Positions 11,051-23,874 of a stretch of DNA of 64,000 bases are shown piece by piece. The DNA is from Papaver somniferum (lineage: Eukaryota; Streptophyta; Magnoliopsida; Ranunculales; Papaveraceae): positions 4,252,929-4,316,928 of the forward strand of contig NC_039362.1 in assembly GCF_003573695.1 (NCBI RefSeq), given 5' to 3'. The translations under genes and the position numbers were made by a program. The notes beneath the pieces are model-generated. The model was given only the letters and a program-made list of their open reading frames with translations. It was not told the DNA's origin and made no database searches. Each line of letters opens with the position of its first letter. Position 1 is the stretch's first letter.

Positions 11051-12122
11051 GGGAGAAACTTTTTAGTTGCATAATAAATAAACTCCAGAGCCTAGAAATT
11101 TATGCCTATTAAGGATAGCACTAACCAATCTAAGTGGATGGAAGCATTTTGGTTGTAGGAGTTGAGGAACCAATCTGACTAGATGGAAACATCTAAAGAG
11201 TCTATTCATAAAGGCACAGAGCTCAGGTGTTAGAAATAACATGATAGTTTCACAATATCTCGTTGAGTCCTTTTCACTTCTGTTTTTGTTTTTATTTGTT
11301 TTCATTTTAAACTATGTTTCTCTAAGTGAATAGGTGGGGCTCACGATTCAAGTTGTTACCACTGCTAGGGTGAGATAGAGTGATTGAGATACAAAAAAAA
11401 AGTTATTATTATGAGTGGAAAAAAAAAACAGAAAAAGAGAAAAAAAAAGAAAAAAAAAATTGAGACCAGACCATTAGACCAAAACGGAATAAGATTCAAT
11501 AAAGTCGACCACTGGAACCCTTGTATATGCCAGTTGTGTTGACCTAGAGTTAGGGTTATTGACCACTGGTTCCCTTATATATGCCGGTGAGTTGATACTA
11601 GTCAGACTATCTCAGTCATTTTAGGATAGGTTTATTTTGGCAGTGGCCTTCAGACAGATATGAGAAACACCGTTCACCTAGTTAACATCAAAACCATCTA
11701 TGTTTTTCTATATCCATATCTTAATTTATCCATGTGATTAGTTTGACTCCGAATATGATGTCCATAGTGCGACTATCTTAGTAGAACTCTGTCACTTATA
11801 TATGAATTTTAGTATGCTTGAGTGCAAACTCGTGTACAACAATTGGAATTTCGCATCAGGGTACTTCCTCTTGTAATCAATAAGTATGCCAACCAAGGAG
11901 GTTCTTTAGTGATTTTCAAGGTTCTGCGTAGATAGCTAGGGTCTGGAGTAAAGATTTTGTGGGCATATCTCTGGTAAGCCCTCCCGAGACTATAACTCGG
12001 CCACTAGGGCCACCTAGGGGTTTAAAGGCTTATTGCATACGCTAAATGCAATCGACGATGCCTGCGAAAGTGAGTGAGGATTTTATTAGTAGTTTTGATT
12101 TGCTCGGGACTAGCAAATAATA

Positions 12123-12134
12123 AGTTGGGGGTAT
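12123..12134 (+). promoter_or_regulatory. Polypurine tract
   Basis: AGTTGGGGGTAT ends one base before the 3' LTR TG. This is the expected position of the plus-strand primer of reverse transcription. Confidence 0.7.
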
Positions 12135-12135
12135 T

Positions 12136-13580
12136 TGATAGACGAATTTATGTGTCTAATATATCTCAATTGTATATAGTGTTAGTTCCCATTTTTGTAC
12201 TTATTTTGGTATTTTATCTCTTTGTAGGTGTTTTTGGAGAAATAAGCTTTTGTGGCGAAATTGGCTCGAAAAGTTATTAAAGGCACCTGGGAGGACATTT
12301 GCTATTCTAGGCATGTCCTAAAGGGACACCGAGACTGGATAGGGGGGTCACCTTCTTCACGTTTCAAATTAGAAATTTTGGCGGGAAACTATGTGCAGCG
12401 CCTGGCAGATTTTGGACTCGATTATTGGAGTTGTTTCAAGTAGATTCAACACTGGAAATCGATTGATCTGGACTTGATAGAGCAAAACAGGTTTAATACA
12501 TGCGTTTGGGTCAATCGATATGGGCTGGAAAGGCCGGAAAAGGGAAACAGAGCAAATAAGGAAACACGGTCCTGTTGGATTCATTTTTGGTTCTTCAGGG
12601 AGATTAAAGGCAAGAAACCCATTAAAAAGGGTTATATTCTATCTAAGGAAGAGTTTTATATAAGTGGGAGAGCTCAGAAACGCGTAAAAAAATTTCTGGA
12701 AGGAATTAGTGCCGTAACTGCCAAGAAAGGAAAGAGGAGATTTCGAAGAGGTTTGGGAGAGATTAAATCGTCTTGTGGTGTATAAATAGGTTGCTTATGG
12801 TCCCAAGAGGAGTTATCAAGAGTTTGGGGTCTAGAGGAGAGCTCAGGAGGCGAGAATCAGAGATTACAGGAAGCCCGTCTCTGCTGCTGTTGCTGCCATT
12901 GAAGAGCACAAAGAACACGAAGAACAGACTCTCACTGACAGTCGTTCTTTTACAGTAACAAGGACAGTCGTTTGACAGTCTTAAAATAACAGCAACAGAA
13001 GCACCTGGGATTTATCGTTTATTTCTGGACGCCTTCTGTGGGTCGCAGATTCACTGATTTTATTCTTTTCACTCTTTTAATCAACTTTTTCGCTATAAAC
13101 ATGTATTTTGAGAAAGTGATTAATATGAGTAGCTAAACCCCAACACTGGGATGATGGAGGAAGCCCTATTTCACGCATGTGGTAATTCTAATAATTCTTT
13201 TATGACTATTTGCATTGATTTTTAATTGATTTATGATTTTTATTGAATGGGTGTGACTTCGTTTGATGATGTATGCTTGGTCTATGTATTTTTGATACAT
13301 CATGCTTGTGATTTACAGTCATTGCTTTTCAAAAATCTATTTTTGGCAAAGAACAAGAGTCCATATTTTTATTATTTGAACTATAATTGATTGGAATTAT
13401 TATTTGAGTCACATGAATGGAATTTGGTGGAATCCTGAGTCTCAGTATCTCTTGATCTTGTGACAACCTTTTGTGAATATATTTTCTTTATGTTTAGTGT
13501 TTTCTATTTTTGAGTCTAAAATCGAGTCTACACAAGTCCGAGTGAACGACAACTTTACTTACCACTTTAAAATTACATCA
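12136..13580 (+). repeat. 3' LTR of the 6.7-kb non-autonomous element
   Basis: 1445 bp, beginning TGATAGACGAATTTATGTG and ending AAAATTACATCA. TATAAATA box at 12781-12788. Colinear with the 5' LTR, with scattered substitutions and short indels. Confidence 0.92.
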
Positions 13581-13770
13581 AAAACCAACTCCATAAATTT
13601 GACTATTTGAGATATTGATCTTTAGGTCAGTTAGTAGCTTAAAAGTGATAAGAATGAGTCTCAAATTCTTGACCTGCTTAATATCAACATCTAAGAATAT
13701 AAGAGTGTCATCTCCAAACTGCAATATTTCTATGTTGATAATTTTGTAAATCGAAAAAATATGAAGGCTC
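13581..13770 (-). mobile_element. LINE (L1-type) reverse transcriptase remnant, part 2
   Basis: The minus-strand reading gives LQFGDDTLIFLDVDIKQVKN (the RT catalytic box, FGDD in place of the usual FADD), followed by LRLILITFKLLTDLKINIS and then YGVGFDGDL. It runs to the AAAAC target duplication and resumes, one AAAAC copy later, at position 6677 on the other side of the LTR element. Removing the element and one AAAAC restores a continuous LINE reading (GVGFDGDLSQFFSDILGC). Confidence 0.82.
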
Positions 13771-13784
13771 GCTTAAATTAAAAC

Positions 13785-13950
13785 TTCAATATTTCCAAGA
13801 AACTAAATTTACTAGTAAGTATTTTCAAAGAATTGGTATTATTATTCAAAAGGGAGTCGGTGCCCAGATTGTTGCTAGGCTACCAACACCCTCGATGTAA
13901 AAACTGACTTTGTAATATACTCTTTTCATAATTAAAAAAAGGATATTTAT
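13785..13950 (+). mobile_element. 3' tail of a restriction-endonuclease-type LINE
   Basis: The plus-strand reading FQRIGIIIQKGVGAQIVARLPT, stop, then an A-rich tail matches the C-terminus (HRLGIVIQKGVGAQLVARLPT) of the LINE fragment at 30174-30888. Only the last few dozen codons and the 3' end are present. It abuts the oppositely oriented L1-type LINE remnant. Confidence 0.72.
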
Positions 13951-16213
13951 TTGAAAAAAAGAATTATTTGAGTGTATTATCGTCCCAAAGGAATGCCCTT
14001 GAGTTGATATGAGTCGAGTCTCAAAGGAAAAGAGTATGATAATTGATAAGCATGCAACCGTTGTTCAAACTAAAATCACACATTGTACGTGATTTTCAGT
14101 TTAGTCCTACTTGCAATAATCATATGGAGTACTATTAATTTTCCTTTTATTGTTATGTTTATTGATTCACTCTTATCCAAATTTAAACTACTTTAAATAT
14201 ATAATCGGAGTCGGAGTTAATACAACATTATCCACCTGAAAATTGGATTCTTCATTTATTTTTCTCTTTTTTTAACCTTCCTAGTTTGAGGCCTGTAGAT
14301 TTTATCTGAGGTACATCATTTTCTTCCACCAACTTACAGAATGGCATATGGGTGTTCAAAGTGTATTAAAATACTAAATTACCTTGTAAAACATTAATAG
14401 TTATAATTATCTAAAACAAATACAAAAACCTTAATTTTTTATGGGGTGTCTAAACTCTAAACCAAACATCCCACTTACTTATATGGTAGGGGTTTGGATG
14501 CCCTTAATGGAAACTTTGGTTTATATAACAAATAATCTAGGTTAACACAACAACAAGTTAAGTTAATATTTGGAATTAAGTTTTTCAGCTCGTTTAAAAG
14601 GAGTTAGTTCGGTTGTAAGAAGAAGAGATTTTACGGATTTAATCTCAAGGCTGAGGAAAGTTTATTCTTGCTTTATCATTTATTGTTGATAGTATTTTAA
14701 GTTTTAATTGTTGACCACCTTCAAAACATAAGTTAAGAAGTTGAATTTCTAGGGTAAATTCGAGTTAGGGTTTTTCTGTCACCTAAAAAATGAGTATTGT
14801 TTGAACAGTAAAGCAAAATCTAGCCATTAGATCTTTGATAATTTTAGATATGTTATACTATTCACTGTCATACAATGTAAGTAAAACTTTTAGGACGACA
14901 GAACTTGGATTGATTACAGAAACACTTGTAGTTCAGAGAACATATCTGGAGAATATATGAATCCGGACAGTTATGAAAACCTAAGTTTATCTAGTTATAC
15001 TATTTAGAATAAGCTAAAAATTTAATATGAGTAACCATTTCAGGTAAAAAGTATGTTGTAAAAATTTCAAGTCAAACCAAGTTCGAGAGGTACCCAAACA
15101 ACAGATTTTTGTAGTTACGCCTGTAAAAATTCAGATGGGTACGAGAATATAACATATTATAATTTGATATTCAACCGTTCGCTTTCTTTGAATTTCGTAC
15201 AGAATGTCCTTGAGATTGTTATGATTTTATGGTGATAGTTTCGTACTAATCAGATTAGTATACATGGTGTATTTGATAGGTATAACATAGTTATACATAT
15301 GTGATGGCAGGGTAAATTATTGAGTTGTGTGTATGCCTAATAGTATACAACTGAGTTGAGTTGTGGTTGAAGTTTGAAGATTGAATTAACCTAATATGTG
15401 GTTGGAGTTTGAATTGAGTAGTGTGTATTCCTTTGAAACTTATTATGTGCTGAATTTCAAGATGGTTCAAAAGATCTTGTATGTGTAGGAGTATTGTTGA
15501 GATATAAATCCTTATTTGGAGGTTCATTATTCTTGTATACTAATTCTTGTTTATTTACTTGCTAAGAGGTCAGGTCCGCAAAGCTATTAGGATTGCAAGA
15601 TCAGTGAGTAGCAGACGTGCATGTTGATGTATGTGTGTTGAAATTTATATATTGAGATCAGTATCGTAATAGATGTCGCGCTTATAAGTACCGGTGTGGC
15701 CACAATAGCTGTCATGCTTGTCATTGAGTTTGCTGAGTTCAAGGATATCAGTGTTTAAATATTGTGTGTTGCGGTGAGAAGTAGATGCAATTATTTAATA
15801 TGTATGCATATGCAATTCTGATTGGCGAACAACTCAATATAGGCGTTATATTATTTGATTCTAAAACTTAGACTCTCGGTCTTCCTATTGTCATAGTTAA
15901 GATTTTTATTATCACTTGATACTTTTCTTGTTGATATGCCTATCAGTGTATATGATGGATTAAGAGTGAACTTGCGATTTAATAATATGACCTTATATTG
16001 ATTTTCACCTTTCAGCTAGCAGAATAACCAAGTGGGGTTAGTTGTGTTTTTTTTTTTGAGTTTCTGTTGTAGTATCTGGGAAGAAGTGGGACATCTTCCT
16101 TGATGTAGTTTTCTGTTGGATTTGTTTTCCCTTAATGTCAACAAGTTTATCACATAGTTATATACTATAAATGTTATATTATTTTTAAATTTTGGATTAT
16201 AACTATTTAAAAG
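13951..16213. other. AT-rich region, probably decayed LTR sequence, no gene seen
   Basis: No reading frame here resembles a known protein. Phrases such as GTAAACAGTAAAGC..CTAGCCATTAGAT (about 14795-14830) and the GGTCAGGTCCGCAAAGCTATTAGG area (about 15570) have the flavour of old Ty3/gypsy LTR leader sequence. I cannot delimit an element or find target duplications. Confidence 0.35.
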
Positions 16214-18534
16214 TGTTAGAGCATTGCTCGGTCGAACTCGCATGCGTTGCTATCTCAAGCATGTTTGTCAATATTAGTGATAAAAACTATAAGTCTTGAT
16301 TTCTAGTCTACTATAGCTAAGTCTCGGACTAGGATAGAGACTATAGTAGAGCTCAATAACTCCATGGAAATCATCACACAAGACGAAGAACTACTCAAGG
16401 AACTGGTGGAACTTCATCGACTAAAAGGTATGTGGAGACTTGAACTTATCTATCACTCAAAAGTCTATCTACTCTATCTCCTATCTTTGAGACAAGATTT
16501 ATTTTGCTATATAGACTTTGATTATACACATTTGCTATTTCGAGCCGAGTTTATCTCTCCTATCTATTTCTCGAAATATGTGTTGGTAAGATTTCTCTTT
16601 AGCCAAGTTCATCTTTACCTAGTGATCAAATTCATGTTGTGTTTCAATCAATTTGAAAATTGCTTACTTTGACGAAAAATAGTTTGTGAATAACAACTAT
16701 ATAGTAACGTCCTCTAAGAATGTTTCAATGATTGAAATGAGAGTTTAGATTATATAACCAATGATGGATATAAGAATTGTGTGGTAACACATATATGTAT
16801 AAGTCCTTTTCCTTGAACCCAAGTTTGGAACTTTGTTTATCAACAGAATCGGAACAAGAGTCGTGAACTCAGTCCGCGAACTGGCGGAAGTTCTCGACCC
16901 GAGAAAATCTGCTGGAGTTTGAGAACTCCTTCCGGGAACTTAAGTCCACGAACTAATTTTGCGAGCTTGAGTTGGTTATATCTAAAAACTATTGTTTCTG
17001 AACTTATATTTATAAAAACTAAGGAATGCAAAATGCAAACCGTGGCTATAAAGTTCATGAACCGATTCGAGTGAATCAAATCGTTTTTGCTCCGATTGTG
17101 TCTTGTGTAGTTACATAAGATTTCCTTGAAATTGAACAACTCTCTAACTAGTTCATTTGAGTCATTTGAACTAGTTATCGTGAAGAAGAATATGGTGGAT
17201 ATGAAAGTGCTCATATGGCTAACCATTTGGTTAACTATTGTTGAAACAAAAAATGTACATGTTTGGGTACGGTTACACAAACCTAAAATCGTGCATTTCA
17301 TTTTTGTGTAACAAGCTAAGTTTTCGATCCAACGGTTTAAAGATATTACCTTGAATATAATCAGTTTTTCATCTAACAGTGAATATTGAATGCTTTGTTA
17401 CTAAGCTAACATTGATTGCAAACCTGATTTGAAAGACTATATAAGGGAGAACTCTAGCAACTGGGAAACTTAATCCCCACAGCTCCTGTGTGATACTAGT
17501 TGTATTATCTAGAGTCGATTCTCCTTTAACCTTAGGTTTCTTCTTGAAAGCCATGTTAACGACTTAAAAACTTCATTGGGATTGTGAAGCCAGACCGATA
17601 CTACTTTCTTGTAGTTGTGTGATCTGATCTTGCTGATTCTATCATGTTGAGTACAATCGTAACGATTGGCTTGAGATTAATATCTCCGATAGGCAATATA
17701 TAAAAGTAGTCAAAAACATATTTCATCGCGTCGATTAAGATTATGGTGAGGTTATTAATAATACTACGTTGTTCTTCGGGAATATAAGTCTGGGTTATCA
17801 ATTGGTTCATGTTCACCTTGATTTATCAAAATACGGAACAAAACTTGTAGGTATTTATGTGGGAGACAGATTTATCTATTTTTGTAGACTTTTCTGTGTG
17901 ATACAGATTTGTTTATTAAAGTCTTCGAATTTCGGTCGTAGCAACTCTTAGTTGTGGGTGAGATCAGCTAAGGGAATCAAGTACATAGTATCATGCTGGG
18001 ATCAGAGACGTAAGGAGCGCAACTGTACCTTGGATCATGTGAGATTGATTGGGGTTAAACTACAGTCCAGACCGAAGTTAATTTGTAATAGGCTAGTGTC
18101 TGCAGCGGCTTAATACAATGTGTGTTCAATATGGACTAGGTCCCGGGCTTTTCTGCATTTGCGGTTTCCTATTTAACAAAATTTTGGTGTCTGTGTTATT
18201 TCTATTCGCATTATATTTTGTTATATAATTGAAATATCACAGGTTGTGCGTTTGAATCAATCAATTGGAAACCCGACCTTTGGTTGTTGATTGAAATTGA
18301 TTGATCCTTGAACATTGGTCTTTGGTACCGTTCAAGTGATTTCTCTTGTATTCAGTTAGACTCGCAGATTTCTATTTTCTTGAGAAAGAATTGAATCAAG
18401 AAAGAGAGATATAACTCTTTGATATACTTTATTAAGATTGAGTCTTGTTGATTCTCTTGAAAGTATATTAGAGTTTGTCCATACAGATTTCTAATCGAAA
18501 TATTGGGTGAGGTTGTTAGACCCCCGTTTTTTCA
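16214..18534 (+). mobile_element. Solo LTR, Copia-like, 2.3 kb
   Basis: It begins TGTTAGAGCATTGCTCGGTC, ends AGACCCCCGTTTTTTCA, and is flanked by identical 5-bp duplications AAAAG (16209-16213 and 18535-18539). No internal region accompanies it, so two LTRs of one insertion have recombined. The LTR is AT-rich with several short chance ORFs. The phrase GGACTAGGTCCCGGGCTTTTCTG (18133-18155) recurs in opposite orientation near 19990. Assignment to Copia rests on remembered LTR phrases, in which this end is normally followed by a tRNA-Met primer site; the solo-LTR structure is seen directly. Confidence 0.85.
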
Positions 18535-18539
18535 AAAAG

Positions 18540-19800
18540 TGTTTTCGTAAATATTATTTATATATTTAATAATGTTTATTAGATTTCTTTCGTAGTTCTA
18601 AGCTATTCTTATTTTGAAAAAAAAAAATGGACCTACGATAGTGGCACCATGAAATTCTGGACTCAGTTTTAGTGTCGGAATTAGAAGGGTGTCACAGTTC
18701 TACGCAAACCAATAACTCCCAAAGAAACCACATCATTGTCAAGTGTTGCGATGAAAGAATAAGATGTACTCAAGGAAAAAAACGAGGTCAAGACCAATTC
18801 CAATTAAGTGATAGATCAAAGGTTGTTGAGTAAGAGATCGAATGGGTTAAAAATTATTACATTATCAAGGATCTATCCGAAGAACACCGGCATGAGAGTA
18901 TATTTGAATCCAAGTTGCAACTTAACTGGTCCGTTCGTTCCAAAGATGGACGGTAAGTACAAGAAATCACGCCACAGTTATGGACCAGACTACGTTTCTT
19001 CAACGACCATTCACGTTAAGAAATTGTGCTACAAGTACAACAAGTTTCTCGCTAGGCACAAATGGGGAAGGTTTGCGACACATGATGCACTTACCAAATG
19101 GAGAGGAGAGTCGTTTTATCATTTGGAAGTTGCATTGATAGTTGAATCTCGCACTAGGAAATAGATAGAAGAGAAATTTTTATTTTATGCAATTACAAGA
19201 TCAGGTAGTCTAGAACCATCTTAGTTTATCATCTCAAAGTATCAACTCTGAATTTTAATGGTTTATTCTAAGTGGAAATGGTTTTGTAATCTGAGTTTGT
19301 TAGACGAGATTTGGTCCATTAAAATTTATCAATTTTCTTGTAAATTATTTCAACAACAATCAAATTATATTTTCAACCACATAGACTGATTCCGAATACA
19401 TTCCCAAGTAAAGTTGTTTCGGAATTGGCTTATACGGACATCAACATAAACCAATTGCTATTTATAACCAGATGCGGTCACATTTCATAAAATATAAACC
19501 GATTCTCAATGTTTTTTCAAGAATAATAGCTTCAGAATCTGAATTTAAGAATAAACACGTAGATCAATTCCTATATGACATTTCATAAATTTCTTCGTAA
19601 AAGTTTTTGGCGCAACCAAAAAAGGCAAGTCACTTTCATTCATTAAGCTTGGTTCAAATTGCAACATACGAAAGCAAAAAATATAATCATATGATAGTTC
19701 ATGTTGAAATGACGAGGGTATCCAAATACACTGCATGTTTCTTTTCAACCTATAAGTCCGATACCAAGTGTGATCGTCTATGGACAAAGTCGAGACAATG
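18540..19800. other. Unassigned region with one small ORF
   Basis: An ORF at 18808-19164 (+, 118 codons) has a less AT-rich, lysine/tyrosine-rich C-terminal half (FVPKMDGKYKKSRHSYGPDY .. KWRGESFYHLEVAL) that looks like protein rather than noise. I do not recognise it and see no introns or promoter to support a gene. It may be a captured or transposon-derived exon. The remainder is featureless AT-rich DNA. Confidence 0.3.
18808..19164 (+). CDS. Hypothetical ORF, 118 codons, unrecognised
   Basis: Starts MIDQRLLSKRSNGLK and ends LIVESRTRK, stop at 19162-19164. It is basic, with clusters of His, Lys and Tyr (HVKKLCYKYNKFLARHKWGRF about residues 71-92). There is no signal peptide, membrane segment or named motif. 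It lies just right of the solo LTR and left of decayed Copia sequence, so a transposon origin is as likely as a host fragment. Coding status is uncertain. Confidence 0.25.
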   Translation: MIDQRLLSKRSNGLKIITLSRIYPKNTGMRVYLNPSCNLTGPFVPKMDGKYKKSRHSYGPDYVSSTTIHVKKLCYKYNKFLARHKWGRFATHDALTKWRGESFYHLEVALIVESRTRK

Positions 19801-21440
19801 CAACAACTAGGTATTCACTTGATAATAGTTTCGGTTCAAAACCGATTTACTATGGGATCAATATCAAGTGATTAGGATTAACGTACAAGTGTATTTACTT
19901 TTAATTATAATAAAACAATTATAATTGCAGAAAGTAAAAGTAAATGACATAACAAATTTTGTTAACGAGGAAACCGAAAATGCAGAAAAGCCCTCGGACC
20001 TAGTCCAGTTTTGAATACACTCAAGTTACTTAGTTAAGAATTATAATTGTTGTGTCATTTACTTAGTTAACAATTATAATCAATATAAGCCGCTATACAA
20101 AGTACAAAATCAACTTCGTATAATTGAGACCAATTAATCTACCCCTAGTTACTTAGTTCCCTCAGTATCCCTACGTCTACCACTATTTAGTCACACACGT
20201 GAATCCCAAGACAGAAATCACTATCTTGAGTTGCTTTACCGATGTAAAGTCTCAAGCACTGCACTCCTTTTGATCGTCTTCCAAGCAGTAAAGTAACAAA
20301 CTGTTTGGCAACTACTCCAATAATCTTTTAGAAAAAGTTCTATTGAGTTATGACAAATTTTCTTCCGTTTAAAAAAGTAAACTCCTTTGTCGGGTAAGAT
20401 CAACCCAAATCAGTAACTTAGATCTGAATTCAAAACTAACAGATTCAAATATTGAAGAATACCACCAAATGATATTTGCCGATCTAAACGACTATATGAT
20501 CATATAAATATAATCAAAGTCGGATCTCATCCTCTCAAGATGCGTGCAAAAATCACGAGATAAGAAAACCAATAAGCTAAATCTTATTGTTCTTCAAATC
20601 TTCAATTTCCTTCTTATGTACCTACATACCGCAAACTTGAATCCACTTACGAGCGATCACACACATAATGGAGTCTGTTAACAATGGATGATCACAAGTT
20701 GTCTTTAGATCTAAAAACATCCAGTAAATATATACTTTGATCTAGTTTGAGTGAGCCTTATGTCAGAAGAGAAGGCTCCCAAGAATAATCAAACTAGGTG
20801 CAATCAAAGTTTCAACAACCGTTAGTCAATCAAATAAATAATCGTAAACTAAAATAACAATACAATTATCTATTTTACCACTAATGGTACTCGTATATCT
20901 TCTTTATCCCACATAAGTCTTTAAACGAGCGATCGTACGAGATTTCGCCTAATTAGGGTAATGTTGATGGTGGTTTTTAGGTCAGGGCTAAAATTGTAAA
21001 ACCTTGCATTTATTATACTGTCATTCTGCAAAGAGACAGAGACATGTAAAAATGATGAGTACACAATCTCTTCATTGGCGCATTAATTGAGCAATTCAAT
21101 ATGTTTACATGAAGTTTACCTAGAATGGTGCATGTAGCAACAATCCCAGATATTTTGTAAATTTCGATACTCTTTTTGTATTATTCATTAATATAAGACT
21201 CACTGAATACTTTTGTGATGTGTTCCACGGCTGAACCCTTAATGTTAGTATGACAGGACAATTAGTGTTCACTCGCAGCAGAGTAACATGAATTTCCCGA
21301 AGTATCAAGGTTAAAGTATTTGCATAAAAGTACTCAATCGAAAAGCACATTGATCTCTGGAAATAAATTCGAAGAACTCTGTGTCAACAAACATAGTTCA
21401 ATTAATTTTGTGATAACTCAAGAAAATCAAATTTCAACCT
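19800..21440 (-). mobile_element. Decayed LTR of a Copia-like element, minus strand
   Basis: The reverse complement of about 19961-20008 (GGACTAGGTCCGAGGGCTTTTC then GCATTTTCGGTTTCCTCGTT) matches a block in the solo LTR at 18133-18180. The flanking order is also alike: an AT-rich TTATATAATT-type stretch, then an ATTGAT-rich segment. It is therefore a diverged relative inserted in the other direction. I cannot fix its ends or find target duplications, and no ORF is recognisable. Confidence 0.5.
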
Positions 21441-21798
21441 AATCACTTTTAGGGTTTTGCGCCCCGCGCAGTATACCAGACCTTGTTGGTTGAAACTAAA
21501 CCTAGGCAAACTAGGAAATTGATCCTCCATGGATTAGTAGGTGCAAAGTCCTACCCAAAATCAGAAAACAAGAAATAAAAGAGGAGTCATAGGAAATAGG
21601 AGCAGCAGCAAGGCCGTTCCTTAGGCCAGCCGACACCACTTGCAGGTGGCTACGCTCCCATGCTTCCTGACCGGCCCCCTCTTTCCTACCGGCCAATTAG
21701 GTCACTGTAAAATGCTTCACGAGCACTAGAGGTGTGGTCACGCCCTATGTTTGACCGGCCCTTTTTCTCGACCAATCAGGTTGCTTTAAACTTGCTAC

Positions 21799-21998
21799 AT
21801 GCATTAAAAGGCCAAACGCACCCTACCACACCTCCATTTTAATTTGCAGGCAAAACGAGCCTGCCACACCTCCATTTTAATTGGTAGGCCAAACGAGCCT
21901 GCCAGACCTCCATGTTAACTGGAAGGCTAAACGAGCCCTGCCACACCACCATGCTGATTGGCATGCCAAACGTGCCAATCCGCACCACTATGTTAATC
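21799..21998 (+). repeat. Minisatellite, 38-bp unit, about 5 copies
   Basis: Units of the form GCCACACCTCCATTTTAATTGG followed by TAGGCCAAACGAGCCT recur at steps of 38, 38, 39 and 38 bp (anchors 21831, 21869, 21907, 21946, 21984). Copies diverge towards the right. Confidence 0.8.
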
Positions 21999-22152
21999 GT
22001 CTTGCCAACATGCCACTGTGCCGCAGTAACATACCAATGTGCCTCAAATGACTCAATTACGTGCTAACCCATTTTCTGTTCGTGGACAACGCCATAACGG
22101 ACTCCAATTAGGGTTTTATGATCGAAACACGACTTTTGATTCAATAGCATTA

Positions 22153-22370
22153 GCCGAAACCCTAACTTTGGCCACGACGCCAAATCCCAGCCTTGGCCAT
22201 GCCGCCAAGCCCTAACTTTGGCCACGACGCCAAATCCTAGCCTTGGACATGCCTCCAAGCCCTAACTTTGGCAACGACGCCAAATCCTAGCCTTCTCCAT
22301 GCCGCCAAGCCATAACTTTGGCCACAACGCCAAATCCTAGCCTTGGCCACGCCGCCAAGCCACAGGCACG
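22153..22370 (+). repeat. Minisatellite, 50-bp unit, 4 copies
   Basis: CCTAACTTTGGCCACGACGC followed by CAAATCCTAGCCTTGGCCATGCCGCCAAGC repeats at 22161, 22211, 22261 and 22311, exactly 50 bp apart. It then degenerates into shorter CCACAGGCACG..TATGCTACCA units to about 22440. Confidence 0.88.
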
Positions 22371-22699
22371 TCTATGCTACCATACCACAAGCACGACTAT
22401 GCTACCATGCTTACGCCGCGGCTATGCCGCAATGCCAAAACAAGGTGCCAACGGAATGTGTCCATAATCAACGGCCACCCTATCTCCTGAATTACAGTCT
22501 CAACCGTCCAAATTCGCCACATAATTGATCGGCCTATGGTAAGTCTTAGGCGACCAACCAAGACTAACCTAATAGCATCACACATTATTCTCCTGAGGCA
22601 AGTCTCCTGACTATTGTCATACATGGATACTTGCTACTTAGTTGGCATACAGTTAATCGGAATAGTATCTAGGTCTTGCATACGAGACCCACTCAATAA

Positions 22700-23340
22700 T
22701 CTGCTTCATAAACATGTCACAAAATCAGGGATTCTCATCAGGGTATTGGTTTTGCGGTTTACGACGTGCGGCGTGTAAAACGCCCATTATAAGAAAGCGT
22801 CAGGAAAGCGGGCATTTAGTGACGACAAGAAGTAGTGGGTGTAAACTAACCCGTTTCCTTCATAGTAGGAACGTGGTTTCTGGCATTTACACATTACCCC
22901 ACTTCTCCATCACTCAACCATTCCCACTTCCTTCGAGACCACGGTGCATTCAATTATGACTTGTATAATAGGTTTCTACCTATTTCGACCAGACAACAGA
23001 GTTTTGGTTAACAACAACACAAGTATCCATAAAAACACCAAAGAACTGATAGCTTATATTCTGCAAGGAAGTTACATATTCTGATACAAGTCACAAAACA
23101 GCCACACCTTCATAATTAACCATTCTAGTCTCAACACCTTCTTTGCTTCCCTCCCTAAGACCAACCTTTCTCCTTCACTTTGTGACCGAAGCAAGACTGG
23201 AATGGCTATTTCTAGGTTTAGGCCAGGATTGTACAGATTGATCTCTCGAATATAAAATACTCCTGTGTAGTGCATTTTTTAGGTCTAAATTCGTTTCTCA
23301 TTAGCACAACCAAATTTACCAAAACCGGCATAAACAGTTT
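22700..23340 (+). repeat. Dispersed repeat copy 1 (pair with 25580-26160)
   Basis: This segment, running from TGTCACAAAATCAGGG.. through CTTCGCTTCCCTCCCTAAG-like text and ACAGATTGATCTCTCGAAT to the CTCCTGTGTAGTGCATTT end, is clearly homologous to 25580-26160 in the same orientation. Each copy follows minisatellite arrays. They are probably the same region of two related LTRs. Confidence 0.65.
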
Positions 23341-23874
23341 TTACCCAAAACCAGGTATTTTCCTCTCCGGATGGATGACTCCACCAGAAACAACACGAAT
23401 GAAGTTTTCCTGGCTCTTAGGATAGCTTGAAAGAAATGCAAACTCAACTACATATAGACCAAGGTTGTTTGGACAACAAGGAAATTTCAAAACCGAAAAT
23501 ATTCTCAAGATATGCAATTAGTACCTAATTTCGGTTTTCCTATTTCTAACTAATATCCAGCTTGTAATTCCGAAATCTCTCATTACAAAATATGTAATGC
23601 TAGCACTTAACTAATATAAGTTTTCGAGATATATATTTTTTGATTTGCTGGAAAATCAAAAACATATAATCAAAAATCTTAATTAAAAGATTCTCAATAT
23701 TTAGGATCGGGATCACCTTGAGTATCAATGAATATCTTTGGACAATAAAGGATAAGATTTGTATTCATGTACAAATTATGTCGACATACAACATTTTCCT
23801 ATTTAACAAACCCTCATTCCAAACTCACACAAAACCATAAAGTAATATGTGAATATGAAGGATCGGTTTTGCTC

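Larger units (their letters stand above)
6678..13580 (+). mobile_element. Complete non-autonomous Athila-like LTR retrotransposon
   Basis: This 6.9-kb element has two LTRs (6678..8114 and 12136..13580), both TG..CA, and perfect 5-bp target duplications AAAAC (6673-6677, 13581-13585). Just inside the 5' LTR is a degenerate tRNA-Asp-type primer site at 8120-8137, and just before the 3' LTR is a polypurine tract at 12123-12134. The 4-kb interior has one long ORF (about 9179-10860) and no protease, RT, RNase H or integrase, so it must be mobilised in trans. Its LTRs and 3' untranslated part are clearly related to the truncated autonomous Athila element at 28028-35322, a plausible source family for its enzymes. 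The two LTRs differ at scattered positions, including a CTG-repeat length change, so it is older than the elements at 36-60 kb. Confidence 0.92.

Noticed and set aside
6678..13580. Reading the 6.7-kb element as an autonomous Athila
   Set aside because: No protease, RT, RNase H or integrase motif was found on either strand of its interior.
16364..17951. Several 60-150 codon ORFs
   Set aside because: They lie inside the bounded solo LTR, on both strands, without motifs.
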